Assembly: GCA_002418725.1 (NCBI GenBank)
Contig: DIER01000041.1
Span: 1-64,000, forward strand
Reading direction: 5' to 3'
Length of the DNA: 64,000 bases
From: Acholeplasmataceae bacterium UBA5769
GTDB lineage: Bacteria > Bacillota_I > Bacilli_A > Acholeplasmatales > Acholeplasmataceae
A program made the translations under genes and the position numbers. How positions within the stretch are numbered: position 1 is the first letter of the stretch; every line of letters starts with the position of its first letter. Positions 25,190 to 33,834 of the stretch are shown one piece after another. The notes beneath the pieces were generated by a model, which saw nothing but the letters and a program-made list of their open reading frames with translations, had not been told where the DNA came from and searched no databases.

Positions 25190-26473
25190 TTATTTAACTT
25201 CTGTTTCTTTGGATGCACCAATCGATTCGATAAGCGTGATCACGATATTTAAGAGAATACCGATAATCGCTGCAAAACTCATACCTGAGAGTTTAAATGT
25301 GGGTGGAATGACAAGTTCTGCACCACCAAGACCGATGACTAACATGGTGGATACGATGATCAAGTTTTTCATGTTACCTAAATCGGTGCGGTTCTTAATT
25401 AAGATTTTGACACCGTTCGCGGCAATTAACCCGTATAACACGATGGTCATACCCCCGATGACTGCCCATGGAATACTCGTGATAAACGCTTGAATGTAAC
25501 CGAAGAAACCGAGGAGGATAGCGAAACATGCTGCTAATCCTGTGACCCATACGGAACCAACTTTTGTAATCGCGACCACACCTGTGTTTTCACCATAGGT
25601 TGTGTTTGCTGGACCACCGATGGCACCAGCAACGAAAGTTGCAATACCATCACCAAGAAGTGTCTTATCTAGACCTGGATCCGTTAAGAAGTCGTTCCCT
25701 GTAATTTCACCTAAGACCACGTGGTCACCGATATGTTCTGCGATTGTGACAAAGGCAAGTGGCGCAAACATTAAGACGTTACTTAAATCAAAGGCATAGG
25801 AACCAACAAAACTAAAGTTTGGTAACTGGAAGAATTTAACACCTTCAAACGCGGCTGCTAAATCAACGATACCGACGATGACTGCTGCGATGTAACCAAC
25901 AAAGATTGAAACCAAGAAGGGGACGATTCTTAAGAAGCCTTTAGCCTTCGTGGATAAAATGACAACGGATAAGAAGGTAATAGCTGCAACGAGTGGAACT
26001 TCCCAACCTTGAGACCCATTAAAACCTGAAGTTGAAATCGCAACCGGTGCTAATGTCATCCCGATGATGATGATCATTGGACCAATAACAACCGGTGGAA
26101 GGAGTTTCTTCAACCAGCCACTACCGACGAAGCGAATCACAGTAGCAACGATGATGTAGATGAGACCGACAACCATTAAACCGAAGTATGCGGATGCTGG
26201 ACCACCTGCGCTTGCCACTGCAGCAGTGATTGCTGGAATGTAGGCGAAGCTACTACCTAAGTAAACAGGGACCTTTGCTTTGGTGCAGAAGATATAAATC
26301 AGTGTACCAATACCGCTCGCTACGAGAGCTACACCGACATCTAACCCGGTTAACAAGGGCACCAGGACGGTTGCACCAAACATTGCGAAGACATGCTGCA
26401 AGCTTAAAACAATCCACTTGCCAATTGAAGATGGTTTTTCTTGAATACCAACAATCAATCCATTTTGATTCAT
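25190..26473 (-). CDS. Uracil permease (NCS2 family)
   Basis: This 427-residue membrane protein has the NCS2/UraA features SLQHVFAMFGATVLVPLLTG at the N-terminus, PVYLGSSFAYIPAI, and the conserved acidic helices FVTIAEHIGDHVVLGEITG and GGPANTTYGENTG. It imports uracil by proton symport. The 5' leader on the same strand contains a PyrR-type attenuator, and pyrR itself is divergently encoded next door, which strongly supports uracil over xanthine as the substrate. AAGGAGAAC lies before the ATG. Confidence 0.92.
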   Translation of the reverse strand: MNQNGLIVGIQEKPSSIGKWIVLSLQHVFAMFGATVLVPLLTGLDVGVALVASGIGTLIYIFCTKAKVPVYLGSSFAYIPAITAAVASAGGPASAYFGLMVVGLIYIIVATVIRFVGSGWLKKLLPPVVIGPMIIIIGMTLAPVAISTSGFNGSQGWEVPLVAAITFLSVVILSTKAKGFLRIVPFLVSIFVGYIAAVIVGIVDLAAAFEGVKFFQLPNFSFVGSYAFDLSNVLMFAPLAFVTIAEHIGDHVVLGEITGNDFLTDPGLDKTLLGDGIATFVAGAIGGPANTTYGENTGVVAITKVGSVWVTGLAACFAILLGFFGYIQAFITSIPWAVIGGMTIVLYGLIAANGVKILIKNRTDLGNMKNLIIVSTMLVIGLGGAELVIPPTFKLSGMSFAAIIGILLNIVITLIESIGASKETEVK

Positions 26474-26510
26474 GACGTTCTCCTTAGATTAAATTTTAAA
26501 GGTCTCAAGC

Positions 26511-26533
26511 AAAAAAGACACCCACAGGTGTCC
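26511..26533 (-). terminator. Attenuator terminator ahead of the uracil permease
   Basis: On the minus strand GACACC pairs with GGTGTC and is followed by T6. It lies between the PyrR site and the permease start, so it is the regulated terminator of the leader. Confidence 0.8.
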
Positions 26534-26568
26534 TTCAAGCATAGGTATAGTGACTTGGATACCTTGTT

Positions 26569-26584
26569 ATGCTCACGGGCATAG
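26569..26584 (-). promoter_or_regulatory. PyrR RNA-binding hairpin
   Basis: The minus-strand leader contains the hairpin TATGCCCGTGAGCATA, whose loop CCCGTGAG fits the conserved CCNGNGAG core of PyrR-binding loops. With UMP bound, PyrR should stabilise this anti-antiterminator and let the terminator at 26511-26533 form, shutting off uracil uptake. Matching is by eye, but position between promoter and terminator and the neighbouring pyrR gene support it. Confidence 0.75.
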
Positions 26585-26607
26585 CTTAAAGGACCTTTAC
26601 TGTTTAA

Positions 26608-26635
26608 AGTATAACACGGATTTTTTGAAAATCAA
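26608..26635 (-). promoter_or_regulatory. Promoter of the uracil permease leader
   Basis: On the minus strand TTGATT and TATACT are spaced by 16 bases, just upstream of the PyrR hairpin. Confidence 0.65.
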
Positions 26636-26684
26636 GCCTAAAAATAAAGAAAAATAATGATATGATAAAAGTGGTGATAGAAAC

Positions 26685-27188
26685 ATGAAAGAATTAATGA
26701 ATGCAGAACAATTATCAAGAACCATGAAGCGTATGACACATGAAATGATCGAACGAAATCAAGATTTGAATGACATTGTCTTGGTCGGTATTTTAAGAAA
26801 AGGCTATCCGATAGCCATGATCTTAAAAGAAAACTTTAAACGGTTTGCTGACCTTGATGTCCCGGTCTACTCGCTTGACATTCAAGCGTACAGAGATGAT
26901 TTAGAAAACAAAATCACGCCGGAGCTACAACACCTTGACGTTCACGGAAAAACCGTGATTTTAGTTGATGATGTGCTTTATACAGGCAGAAGCGTGAGAG
27001 CGGCCATGGATGCTTTATCTGATCATGGGAGACCCGATCATATTCAACTGGCTATTTTAATTGACCGCGGGCATCGTGAACTACCGATTCGAGCGGATTA
27101 TATTGGAAAGAATGTTCCCACGTCGAAAAACGAAAAAGTGATTGTCGATATCGAGCATATGAGTGTCTTTGTTGAGGAGCAGCAATGA
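26685..27188 (+). CDS. pyrR: Pyrimidine operon regulator / uracil phosphoribosyltransferase
   Basis: PyrR is a bifunctional protein that binds pyr leader RNA in response to UMP and has uracil phosphoribosyltransferase activity. The PRPP-binding loop VILVDDVLYTGRS is at residues 91-103, and the family sequence LVGILRKGYPIA and IDRGHRELPIRADYIGKNVPTS are present. Length (167) is normal. A -10-like TATGAT (26661-26666) lies ahead but no good -35 was found. It overlaps the following fusion gene by four bases (ATGA). Confidence 0.95.
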   Translation: MKELMNAEQLSRTMKRMTHEMIERNQDLNDIVLVGILRKGYPIAMILKENFKRFADLDVPVYSLDIQAYRDDLENKITPELQHLDVHGKTVILVDDVLYTGRSVRAAMDALSDHGRPDHIQLAILIDRGHRELPIRADYIGKNVPTSKNEKVIVDIEHMSVFVEEQQ

Positions 27189-28360
27189 TGAATACGATTT
27201 TGGAAACCAAAAATTTAATTTTAACACCCATACAATTAAGTGATGCTGAAGCTATTTTTCACTTTTTTACACCTAAGATTACGACGTATATGATTCCTGC
27301 ACCTGCTGAAAAAATCGATGAAACCATTCACTTTATTGAGCATTCCATTCAATTAAGAGCAGAAAACAAGGAAATCGTTTGGGTTGCAAGACTTAAATTT
27401 GATGACACCTTTGTGGGCTGTATGGGTCTTCATCATATGGATACAAAAACACCTGAATTAGGTTTATGGATTCAAGAGGGATTATTTGGCAAGAAGTTAG
27501 GCATAGAAGGTATGGCAGCCATTGTCCAATTTGCAAAAGATAACCTTTCCATAGATCATTTTGTGTACCCTGTTGACCGTAGAAATATCGCATCTCGTAA
27601 CATCCCAGAAACGTTTGGCGGCATTCTTAAAAAGACATATCCTCAAACAGGAAGATCTGGAAATGTGATGGACACGTTAGAATATTGGATTTATCCAGAA
27701 CTTCCTCGTGATTATACATACCCTGTTGTCTTGTTTCAAGGGGATTCCATCACAGATTGTGGTAGACATCGTCAAGATGATTTAAGTTTAGGGGATGGTT
27801 ACGTCAAAGAATTAGCACCTTTTTTCCCACAAGTTAAGTTTATCAACAAAGGCATCAGTGGTGACAGAACAGAAGAACTGATAAACCGTTGGGATGAAGA
27901 TGTCATCGCTTATCAACCCGATATCTTGAGCTTACTTTGTGGCATTAATGATGTGTGGCATCATTACCATTTTGGTAAACCGATGAATCCAACCATCTTT
28001 GAAACAAACCTGACATCCCTTATTGAAAAAACAACAAAAGCGTCAAAACATACCAAAATCCTTCTCATCGAGCCTTTCAGTTACGCCATTGGCGCATTTG
28101 ATATCTCTTGGAGACCGATGCTAGATGAGATGATTGCTATCGTTAGAAGGTTAGCGAAAACCTATCAATTAACGATCATCCACATGGATGATCACATGAA
28201 AGCATGGCAAAAAAATTACCCACAAGAAGCGATATTAGGTGATGGTGTTCATCCTACAGAACTAGGGCATCAATGGATGGCAAAAGTGATTAAACCTGTA
28301 TTAAGAGACATGTTAATAAACATCCAAGAAACGAGATTAAGTCTAACTAAGGAGGACTAA
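27185..28360 (+). CDS. GNAT acetyltransferase-SGNH hydrolase fusion
   Basis: This is one continuous 391-residue protein with two domains. Residues 1-165 are a RimJ/RimL-type GNAT domain (ETKNLILTPIQLSDAEAIF, then LGLWIQEGLFGKKLGIEGM for acetyl-CoA binding). Residues 175-385 are an SGNH/GDSL hydrolase: block I FQGDSIT with Ser188, block II GISGDRT, block III GINDVW and block V with the catalytic pair Asp353-x-x-His356. No signal peptide is present, so it acts in the cytoplasm. The combination could transfer and remove acyl groups, but no substrate is suggested by the sequence. The start overlaps pyrR by ATGA and AAGGAGG at its end serves the next gene. Confidence 0.85.
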   Translation: MMNTILETKNLILTPIQLSDAEAIFHFFTPKITTYMIPAPAEKIDETIHFIEHSIQLRAENKEIVWVARLKFDDTFVGCMGLHHMDTKTPELGLWIQEGLFGKKLGIEGMAAIVQFAKDNLSIDHFVYPVDRRNIASRNIPETFGGILKKTYPQTGRSGNVMDTLEYWIYPELPRDYTYPVVLFQGDSITDCGRHRQDDLSLGDGYVKELAPFFPQVKFINKGISGDRTEELINRWDEDVIAYQPDILSLLCGINDVWHHYHFGKPMNPTIFETNLTSLIEKTTKASKHTKILLIEPFSYAIGAFDISWRPMLDEMIAIVRRLAKTYQLTIIHMDDHMKAWQKNYPQEAILGDGVHPTELGHQWMAKVIKPVLRDMLINIQETRLSLTKED

Positions 28361-28362
28361 TC

Positions 28363-28854
28363 ATGGATAAACCAACGACAAAGCATGCACTACTGGCATC
28401 TAGTCAACGCGGTTTTGATGAACTCATGGGGATGATTGAACAGCTTTCAGCAAAAGATAGAGTCAAAGAATGGAAGACGTTAGAAAGAGATAAGAATATC
28501 AGAGATGTCATCTATCATCTTTATGCATGGCATGAACTCATGCGCACATGGCTACATATTCTTTTAGAAGGCGGGAAACCAGAACTTCCTAAACGTGGAT
28601 ACACATGGGATGATTTAGACATGCTCAACCATGAGATATGGTTAGACGCACAAAAGCATCCGTTGATGGATGCTTTAGAACTTTTTGAAAACTCATATCA
28701 GACATGTTTAGAAGAGGTTCAAACATTGTCAGAGGAACAAATCTTTACCCCTTATTTTAAAGCATTAAATCACCCGATCATTGGACTTCTCGATGGGTGT
28801 ATGAGCGATCATTATCAATGGGCGCTAGGTCTCATCAAATCGCATCTATCCTAA
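28363..28854 (+). CDS. ClbS/DfsB family four-helix protein
   Basis: This 163-residue helical protein has IRDVIYHLYAWHELMRTWL and GYTWDDLDMLNHEIW, features of the DUF1706 (ClbS/DfsB) branch of the DinB-like fold. ClbS protects E. coli from colibactin by hydrolysing its cyclopropane; the wider family is uncharacterised. The gene starts two bases after the fusion gene, with its ribosome binding site inside it, so the two are one unit. Confidence 0.8.
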   Translation: MDKPTTKHALLASSQRGFDELMGMIEQLSAKDRVKEWKTLERDKNIRDVIYHLYAWHELMRTWLHILLEGGKPELPKRGYTWDDLDMLNHEIWLDAQKHPLMDALELFENSYQTCLEEVQTLSEEQIFTPYFKALNHPIIGLLDGCMSDHYQWALGLIKSHLS

Positions 28855-28856
28855 TG

Positions 28857-28888
28857 AAAAAGAGTGGACTAATTCGCCACTCTTTTAA
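28857..28888. terminator. Terminator, probably bidirectional
   Basis: AAAAGAGTGG pairs with CCACTCTTTT around a 9-nt loop. The stop codon of the minus-strand membrane gene lies in the loop, so it may end transcripts from both sides. Confidence 0.75.
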
Positions 28889-29153
28889 GTTTCATCTCTT
28901 TATTGATGTAAGATCTTATCCAAAGCATGACCGTGAAAAAGACAAAACTCACCACGAAAATCCAGTTCATAAACTGTGGTGCAATCATCGGATGTTCTGA
29001 AGCATCGTGTGAAACATACTTAATGACGAAAAACATGTTTTCCGTTTGATACATTTCAAAATGATTTAACAGTAAACCGATCATGACATTATACATGACA
29101 GCAGTCAATAATATAAAGACTAAAAGCACCTTTAAACTTTTCGTTTCTTTCAT
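28869..29153 (-). CDS. Small two-TM membrane protein of unknown function
   Basis: This is about 94 residues from the internal Met (MKETKSLKV), with hydrophobic segments at about 7-28 and 62-82 joined by a 30-residue polar stretch. The ribosome binding site (GGGTGGGG) is poor, and a longer version starting at 29189 exists. No family is recognised. Convergent orientation to the pyrR operon and a position opposite the rplM promoter suggest an independent gene. Confidence 0.5.
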   Translation of the reverse strand: MKETKSLKVLLVFILLTAVMYNVMIGLLLNHFEMYQTENMFFVIKYVSHDASEHPMIAPQFMNWIFVVSFVFFTVMLWIRSYINKEMKLKRVAN

Positions 29154-29265
29154 CCAAACACCCCACCCTGTCGATGAATAGTATATCAAAAAAGTCTTTC
29201 AAATTCATGTCATTTTGGTTGTGGAGATACAGCGTTCGAATTGCGTGATTTAAAGGGAAAAACAG

Positions 29266-29294
29266 TTGACAATTCACTCATATTATAGTAATAT
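29266..29294 (+). promoter_or_regulatory. Sigma-A promoter of rplM-rpsI
   Basis: Consensus TTGACA (29266-29271) and TAATAT (29289-29294) are spaced by 17 bases. It leaves a leader of about 70 bases before rplM, in which I see no clear structure. Confidence 0.85.
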
Positions 29295-29369
29295 GACATA
29301 GGTACATGAGTTTTATCCACTTATTAGCCCTTAAATTCAAAACCCGAACGAATATAAGGAGAAATCAAA

Positions 29370-29801
29370 ATGAATACATTTATGGCAAATGCACAAACCG
29401 TTACCCGCAAGTGGTACGTTGTGGATGCAGAAGGAATGACTTTAGGTCGCTTAGCAACCCAAGTCGCAAGCGTATTACGTGGCAAACATAAACCTACCTA
29501 CACCCCTCATGTAGATTGTGGTGATTATGTCATCGTTATTAACGCTGAAAAAATTGAATTAACTGGTAAAAAATGGAATCAGAAGATGTATTACAGTCAC
29601 TCTGGTTACAACGGTGGTCTTAAGGAAACAGCTGCTAAAGATGTGATGGCTAAATTTCCAACCCGTATGGTTGAAAAAGCAATCGTAGGTATGTTACCAC
29701 ATACACGTTTAGGTGAAAAGATGGCTGACAAATTATTTGTCTATGCTGGACCAGAACATAAACACATTGCGCAACAACCAGAAAAATTGGAGGTAAAATA
29801 A
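29370..29801 (+). CDS. rplM: Ribosomal protein L13
   Basis: This 143-residue protein has the L13 features RKWYVVDAEGMTLGRLATQVA, HVDCGDYVIVINAEKI and MLPHTRLGEKM. It is a large-subunit protein bound early in assembly. AAGGAG lies before the ATG. It is co-transcribed with rpsI four bases downstream, the universal pairing. Confidence 0.97.
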   Translation: MNTFMANAQTVTRKWYVVDAEGMTLGRLATQVASVLRGKHKPTYTPHVDCGDYVIVINAEKIELTGKKWNQKMYYSHSGYNGGLKETAAKDVMAKFPTRMVEKAIVGMLPHTRLGEKMADKLFVYAGPEHKHIAQQPEKLEVK

Positions 29802-29804
29802 GTC

Positions 29805-30203
29805 ATGGCAAAAGAAAAAGTTCAATACTTAGGAACCGGCCGTCGTAAGAGTTCAGTGGCACGTGTTATTTTAACCCACGGTAAGGGATCATTTTTGATC
29901 AATGGTCGTGAGTTCGAGGAATACCTACCATCTGCAGCAGTACGTCTTGACGTTCTTCAACCATTATCATTAACCGAGAGTGAAGGGAAATTTGATATTT
30001 CCGTTAACGTATACGGTGGTGGACTTTCAGGTCAAGCAGGTGCGATCCGCTTAGGTATCACACGTGCACTCATGGAAATCAACCCTGAACTTCGTGCAAC
30101 CTTGAAACCAGCTGGCCTTGTTACGAGAGATCCTCGTTCTAAGGAAAGAAAAAAGTATGGTTTAAAGAAAGCAAGAAAAGCTTCACAATTCTCAAAACGT
30201 TAA
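29805..30203 (+). CDS. rpsI: Ribosomal protein S9
   Basis: This 132-residue protein has GTGRRKSSVARV near the start, GGGLSGQAGAIRLGI in the middle and the basic tail KKYGLKKARKASQFSKR, which reaches the P-site tRNA in the 30S subunit. A ribosome binding site (GGAGG) overlaps the end of rplM. Confidence 0.97.
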   Translation: MAKEKVQYLGTGRRKSSVARVILTHGKGSFLINGREFEEYLPSAAVRLDVLQPLSLTESEGKFDISVNVYGGGLSGQAGAIRLGITRALMEINPELRATLKPAGLVTRDPRSKERKKYGLKKARKASQFSKR

Positions 30204-30209
30204 TTCATT

Positions 30210-30236
30210 GGGACCCTTTGGGGTCCCTTTCTTTTT
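30210..30236 (+). terminator. Rho-independent terminator
   Basis: GGGACCC pairs with GGGTCCC around TTTG and is followed by a T-rich run. Confidence 0.88.
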
Positions 30237-30269
30237 TTATGTTATAATGGTGTCGTAAAGGTGAATCAA

Positions 30270-31877
30270 ATGAAGCTTAATTACCGCAATACGTTTTATG
30301 TCGGCCTTATTTTCTTTATTATTTCCTTATTTTGGCAAACCTATGACATGATGATTGCGCGCACCATGATTGATAAGTTTGGTCTTAACCAAACATGGAG
30401 CGGTATTGTCATGGCGATTGATAATGTCATGGCAGTGATTTTGCTGCCACTTTTTGGTGCATTATCCGATAAGAGTAATGCGAAAAAAGGTAGACGGACA
30501 CCTTACATCATTATCGGCACAGTTTTATCAGCGTTTGCATTCATGGCGCTTTCTTATGCAGAGCGTATCCAGACAATAAAAATACAAGAGACCGATGTGG
30601 TTGAACAACATTACGATGTTGCTTTTGGCACAGGTGTTGATTCTTCTGAGAGAAGTCACTGGTACATTGTCATTGAAAACATGGAAAATGAAAGACTGGA
30701 TGCGTATCAAAACGGACGCATCAGTGGTCAAAAGTTAAGTGTATGGGAAAATAGTATTAAAAACCCTATGATTAACTTACTTGATGCAAACGGTGAAACG
30801 TTAAGTAACCGAGATTTATCAACGGTAAAAGATTTGTATTATAAATATCTCTCTGAGAGAGCCTGGGAAATCACAGCAACTGATCCAACCAATTTGATCA
30901 TTTTTGCAAGTATCCTCTTTATTTCTCTCGTATCGATGGCTATATTCAGGTCACCTGCAGTTGCGCTGATGCCTGACGTAACCATCAAACCACTTCGATC
31001 CAAAGCGAACGCGATCATTACGCTGATGGGGGCGATTGGTGGGATTTTGGCAGTTTATATCATCATGCTTTCAGGTTTAAATAGACATGCCTACGATGAT
31101 CATAGCGCTGTCTTTATTATCGTTGGTTTTGTCATGTTGGCTGCTTTAGGTTTATTCTTGTGGAAAGTTGATGAACCTAAGCTTGTAAAACATAAACAAG
31201 AGCTTGACCAAAAATTAGGTTTAGCACCTGATCAAACCAATCAACAGCCAAAACAAACCTTAAAAGCATTAACATTTAAACGTCGATTTTCACTTTATTT
31301 GATCTTAGCCTCTGTATTCTTACTCTTTATGGGTTATAATGCAGTGATGAGTAAATTAGCAGATTATTTACCCAAAGTTTTAAACTTAAACTATTTTGAT
31401 TATCAGTTCATTGTCGCACAAGCGATTGTGATCGCAGCCATCATTCCAATCGGTATCCTTTCGATGGCATTAGGGCGTAAACGTACCGTTCAACTCGGCA
31501 TGCTTATCATGGTGTTTGCAACCGCATATACCACACAGATTGGTGAAGGAGAACCTTGGTTAACCGCAACCATGATTGCCTTTGCAGGTATCGGTTGGAC
31601 GATGATCGGAATCAACACCTATGTCATGGTTGTTGAACTTTCTAAAGGTTATGATGTTGGACGTTACACCGGTTATTATTATGCAGCATCCATGTCAGCA
31701 CAAATTGTCACACCCATCTTATCGGGTGTGCTAATGGATTTATATGGCAGAGTGATTTTATTTCCTTATGCATCCATCTTTGTGGCGTTGTCATTTATCA
31801 CGATGTTATTTGTCAATCAAGGTGAAGCTAAAAAAGTTAAAGGCAGTCTACTGGCTGCATTAGAAGAGGTGGAGTGA
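30270..31877 (+). CDS. Major facilitator superfamily transporter with a large external insertion
   Basis: This 535-residue protein has about 12 membrane segments and the GPH/SLC45-like loop FGALSDKSNAKKGRRTPYI between segments 2 and 3, so a sugar substrate is possible. An insertion of about 110 polar residues (ERIQTIKIQETDVV to EITATDPTN) lies between segments 3 and 4, which should face outwards. ATG 30270 has AAAGGTG six bases ahead; GTG 30261 is the alternative. TATAAT at 30243-30248 may be its -10 element. It is followed after four bases by the kinase-like gene. Family is secure, substrate unknown. Confidence 0.8.
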   Translation: MKLNYRNTFYVGLIFFIISLFWQTYDMMIARTMIDKFGLNQTWSGIVMAIDNVMAVILLPLFGALSDKSNAKKGRRTPYIIIGTVLSAFAFMALSYAERIQTIKIQETDVVEQHYDVAFGTGVDSSERSHWYIVIENMENERLDAYQNGRISGQKLSVWENSIKNPMINLLDANGETLSNRDLSTVKDLYYKYLSERAWEITATDPTNLIIFASILFISLVSMAIFRSPAVALMPDVTIKPLRSKANAIITLMGAIGGILAVYIIMLSGLNRHAYDDHSAVFIIVGFVMLAALGLFLWKVDEPKLVKHKQELDQKLGLAPDQTNQQPKQTLKALTFKRRFSLYLILASVFLLFMGYNAVMSKLADYLPKVLNLNYFDYQFIVAQAIVIAAIIPIGILSMALGRKRTVQLGMLIMVFATAYTTQIGEGEPWLTATMIAFAGIGWTMIGINTYVMVVELSKGYDVGRYTGYYYAASMSAQIVTPILSGVLMDLYGRVILFPYASIFVALSFITMLFVNQGEAKKVKGSLLAALEEVE

Positions 31878-31881
31878 GCAC

Positions 31882-32409
31882 ATGAAAATTGCAGTGATAG
31901 GTCATTCAAGTTCAGGGAAATCAACGTTTTCAAAGCGTTTAGCTCAAGTCTATCAAATACCTGTATTGCATATCGATAAAATATTTTTTGAACCCAATTG
32001 GGTCGAACGTGATGAAAAGGTTGTTGAGTCTGAAATCAGAGCGTTTATGAACAACAAGCGGTGGATCATTGATGGTTTTTATCGTAAACTCGCGACAGAA
32101 AGATTTGAAGAGGCAGATCAAATCTTTGTGTTCAATTTTAACCGTTTTAAATGCCTTTATGGCGCGATTGTTCGTCGACTTAAATATCATAATCAAAATC
32201 GTGATTCTGTCTGTGTAGGCTGCAAAGAAAGATTGAACCCAAGCTTTGTGTGGTGGATCTTATTTGGCGGTCGAAGAAAAGATTCAAGACAGCTATTAAA
32301 ACGTTTTGAACAAGAACATAAAGACAAAATTATCATTTTTAAAACACGAAAACAAGCGAACCAGTATTTACGCATGATTGGATACACTGGAACGCTCAAT
32401 TATGAGTAA
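31882..32409 (+). CDS. P-loop kinase-like protein (FlaR/adenylate-kinase-like)
   Basis: This 175-residue protein has a Walker A GHSSSGKST at residues 7-15, LHIDKIFFEPNW, WIIDGFYRK and a C-terminal IIFKTRKQANQYL. These match the family often annotated as DNA topology modulation protein FlaR, which resembles adenylate and other small kinases. The real substrate is not established. It follows the MFS gene by four bases. Confidence 0.75.
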   Translation: MKIAVIGHSSSGKSTFSKRLAQVYQIPVLHIDKIFFEPNWVERDEKVVESEIRAFMNNKRWIIDGFYRKLATERFEEADQIFVFNFNRFKCLYGAIVRRLKYHNQNRDSVCVGCKERLNPSFVWWILFGGRRKDSRQLLKRFEQEHKDKIIIFKTRKQANQYLRMIGYTGTLNYE

Positions 32410-32431
32410 TTTTGGTTATTTTTAGAATATG

Positions 32432-32460
32432 TTGTGAAAAAAAACTGATTATTGTATAAT
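32432..32460 (+). promoter_or_regulatory. Sigma-A promoter of gltX
   Basis: TTGTGA (32432-32437) and TATAAT (32455-32460) are spaced by 17 bases, 27 bases before the gltX start. Confidence 0.75.
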
Positions 32461-32487
32461 CAATAGTGCATGTAAGGATGGGATAAT

Positions 32488-33834
32488 GTGGAACAAAAAG
32501 TGAGAGTGCGCTACGCACCGAGTCCAACTGGACAACTTCATATTGGAAATGCGCGTAGTGCGCTATTTAATTATTTATACGCACGTCACTTCGGTGGCGA
32601 TTTTATTGTACGTATCGAGGATACCGATGTGCTCAGAAACGTACCTGGGGGAGAAGAGTCTCAGCTCTCAAACCTCAAATGGTTAGGTCTCGATTGGGAT
32701 GAATCACCTGACAAGGGAGGTTCTTTTGGACCTTACCGTCAATTAGAACGTTTAGAGATCTATAAAGAGTATGCTGAAAAGTTACTTGAGATGGGATTTG
32801 CGTATAAAGAGTATCGCGAAAATTCTAAGAAATACGCCATCCGTTTTAAAGTGCCTAATGATGTTGAATTGACCTTTAAGGATCTGGTTCGCGGCGAACT
32901 TAAATTTCATTCAAAAGACGTCGAAGATTGGATCATGGTCAAAGATAATGGCATTCCCACGTATAACTTCGCGGTTGTTATTGATGATCACTTAATGAAG
33001 ATTACCCATGTCCTTCGTGGCGAAGAACATATCACGAACACTCCTAAACAAATCTTGGTTTATCGTGCTTTAGGTTGGCGAGTGCCTGAGTTTGGTCATA
33101 TGACGATTATCGTCAATGAGCAAAAGAAAAAACTATCTAAACGTGATAAAAATGTGATTCAGTTTATCAAAGAATATCAAGATATGGGTTACTTACCTGA
33201 GGCGATGTTTAATTTCATCTCACTCTTAGGATGGTCACCCCAAAGCAATGAAGAAATTTTAACAAAAGAAGACATCATTACGCAATTTGATCCAACCCGT
33301 CTATCCAAAGCACCTGCGATGTTTGATAAAAATAAGCTCGCTTATATCAACAGCAGATACATTAAAAAATTATCTGTTGAAGAACTTGCAGAGCGTTGCA
33401 GACCTTATTTAGTGAAGGCTGGTATTAATATCCCCACCGATGACTGGTTAAAACTTCTTGTCGGTATCTTACAAGATCGTATGAGTTACTTAGGTGAGAT
33501 TGTTGAACTTCATCACGCCTTCTTCCATGACGATTTTGAAATCAAGGATGAAGCATTCCAATTTTTGGTTGACAATCAAAGTGCTCATTTGCTTGAAACA
33601 TTTAGAGATCATTTAGCACACAGTGATTTTTCACCAGAAGCGATTGAACCACTGATCAAACAAACAGGATTAGATACGCAAACGAAGGGTAAACCACTCT
33701 TCATGGGACTTCGTATCGCAACAACAGGAGATATGCATGGACCATCTCTACCAATCTCACTTGCACTTTTAGGTCAAGCACGTGTCTTTGCCCGCTTAAA
33801 TCAAACCATTTCAAAACTACGAGGTGAATCATGA
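32488..33834 (+). CDS. gltX: Glutamyl-tRNA synthetase
   Basis: GluRS charges tRNA-Glu. The class I motifs are PSPTGQLHIGNARSALFNY at the start, IEDTD, and KLSKRD in place of KMSKS, as usual in this enzyme. The start is GTG with AAGGATGGG ahead; the nearby ATG at 32486 is out of frame. The length of 448 is slightly short but normal for Mollicutes. The stop codon overlaps the next gene by four bases. Confidence 0.95.
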   Translation: MEQKVRVRYAPSPTGQLHIGNARSALFNYLYARHFGGDFIVRIEDTDVLRNVPGGEESQLSNLKWLGLDWDESPDKGGSFGPYRQLERLEIYKEYAEKLLEMGFAYKEYRENSKKYAIRFKVPNDVELTFKDLVRGELKFHSKDVEDWIMVKDNGIPTYNFAVVIDDHLMKITHVLRGEEHITNTPKQILVYRALGWRVPEFGHMTIIVNEQKKKLSKRDKNVIQFIKEYQDMGYLPEAMFNFISLLGWSPQSNEEILTKEDIITQFDPTRLSKAPAMFDKNKLAYINSRYIKKLSVEELAERCRPYLVKAGINIPTDDWLKLLVGILQDRMSYLGEIVELHHAFFHDDFEIKDEAFQFLVDNQSAHLLETFRDHLAHSDFSPEAIEPLIKQTGLDTQTKGKPLFMGLRIATTGDMHGPSLPISLALLGQARVFARLNQTISKLRGES

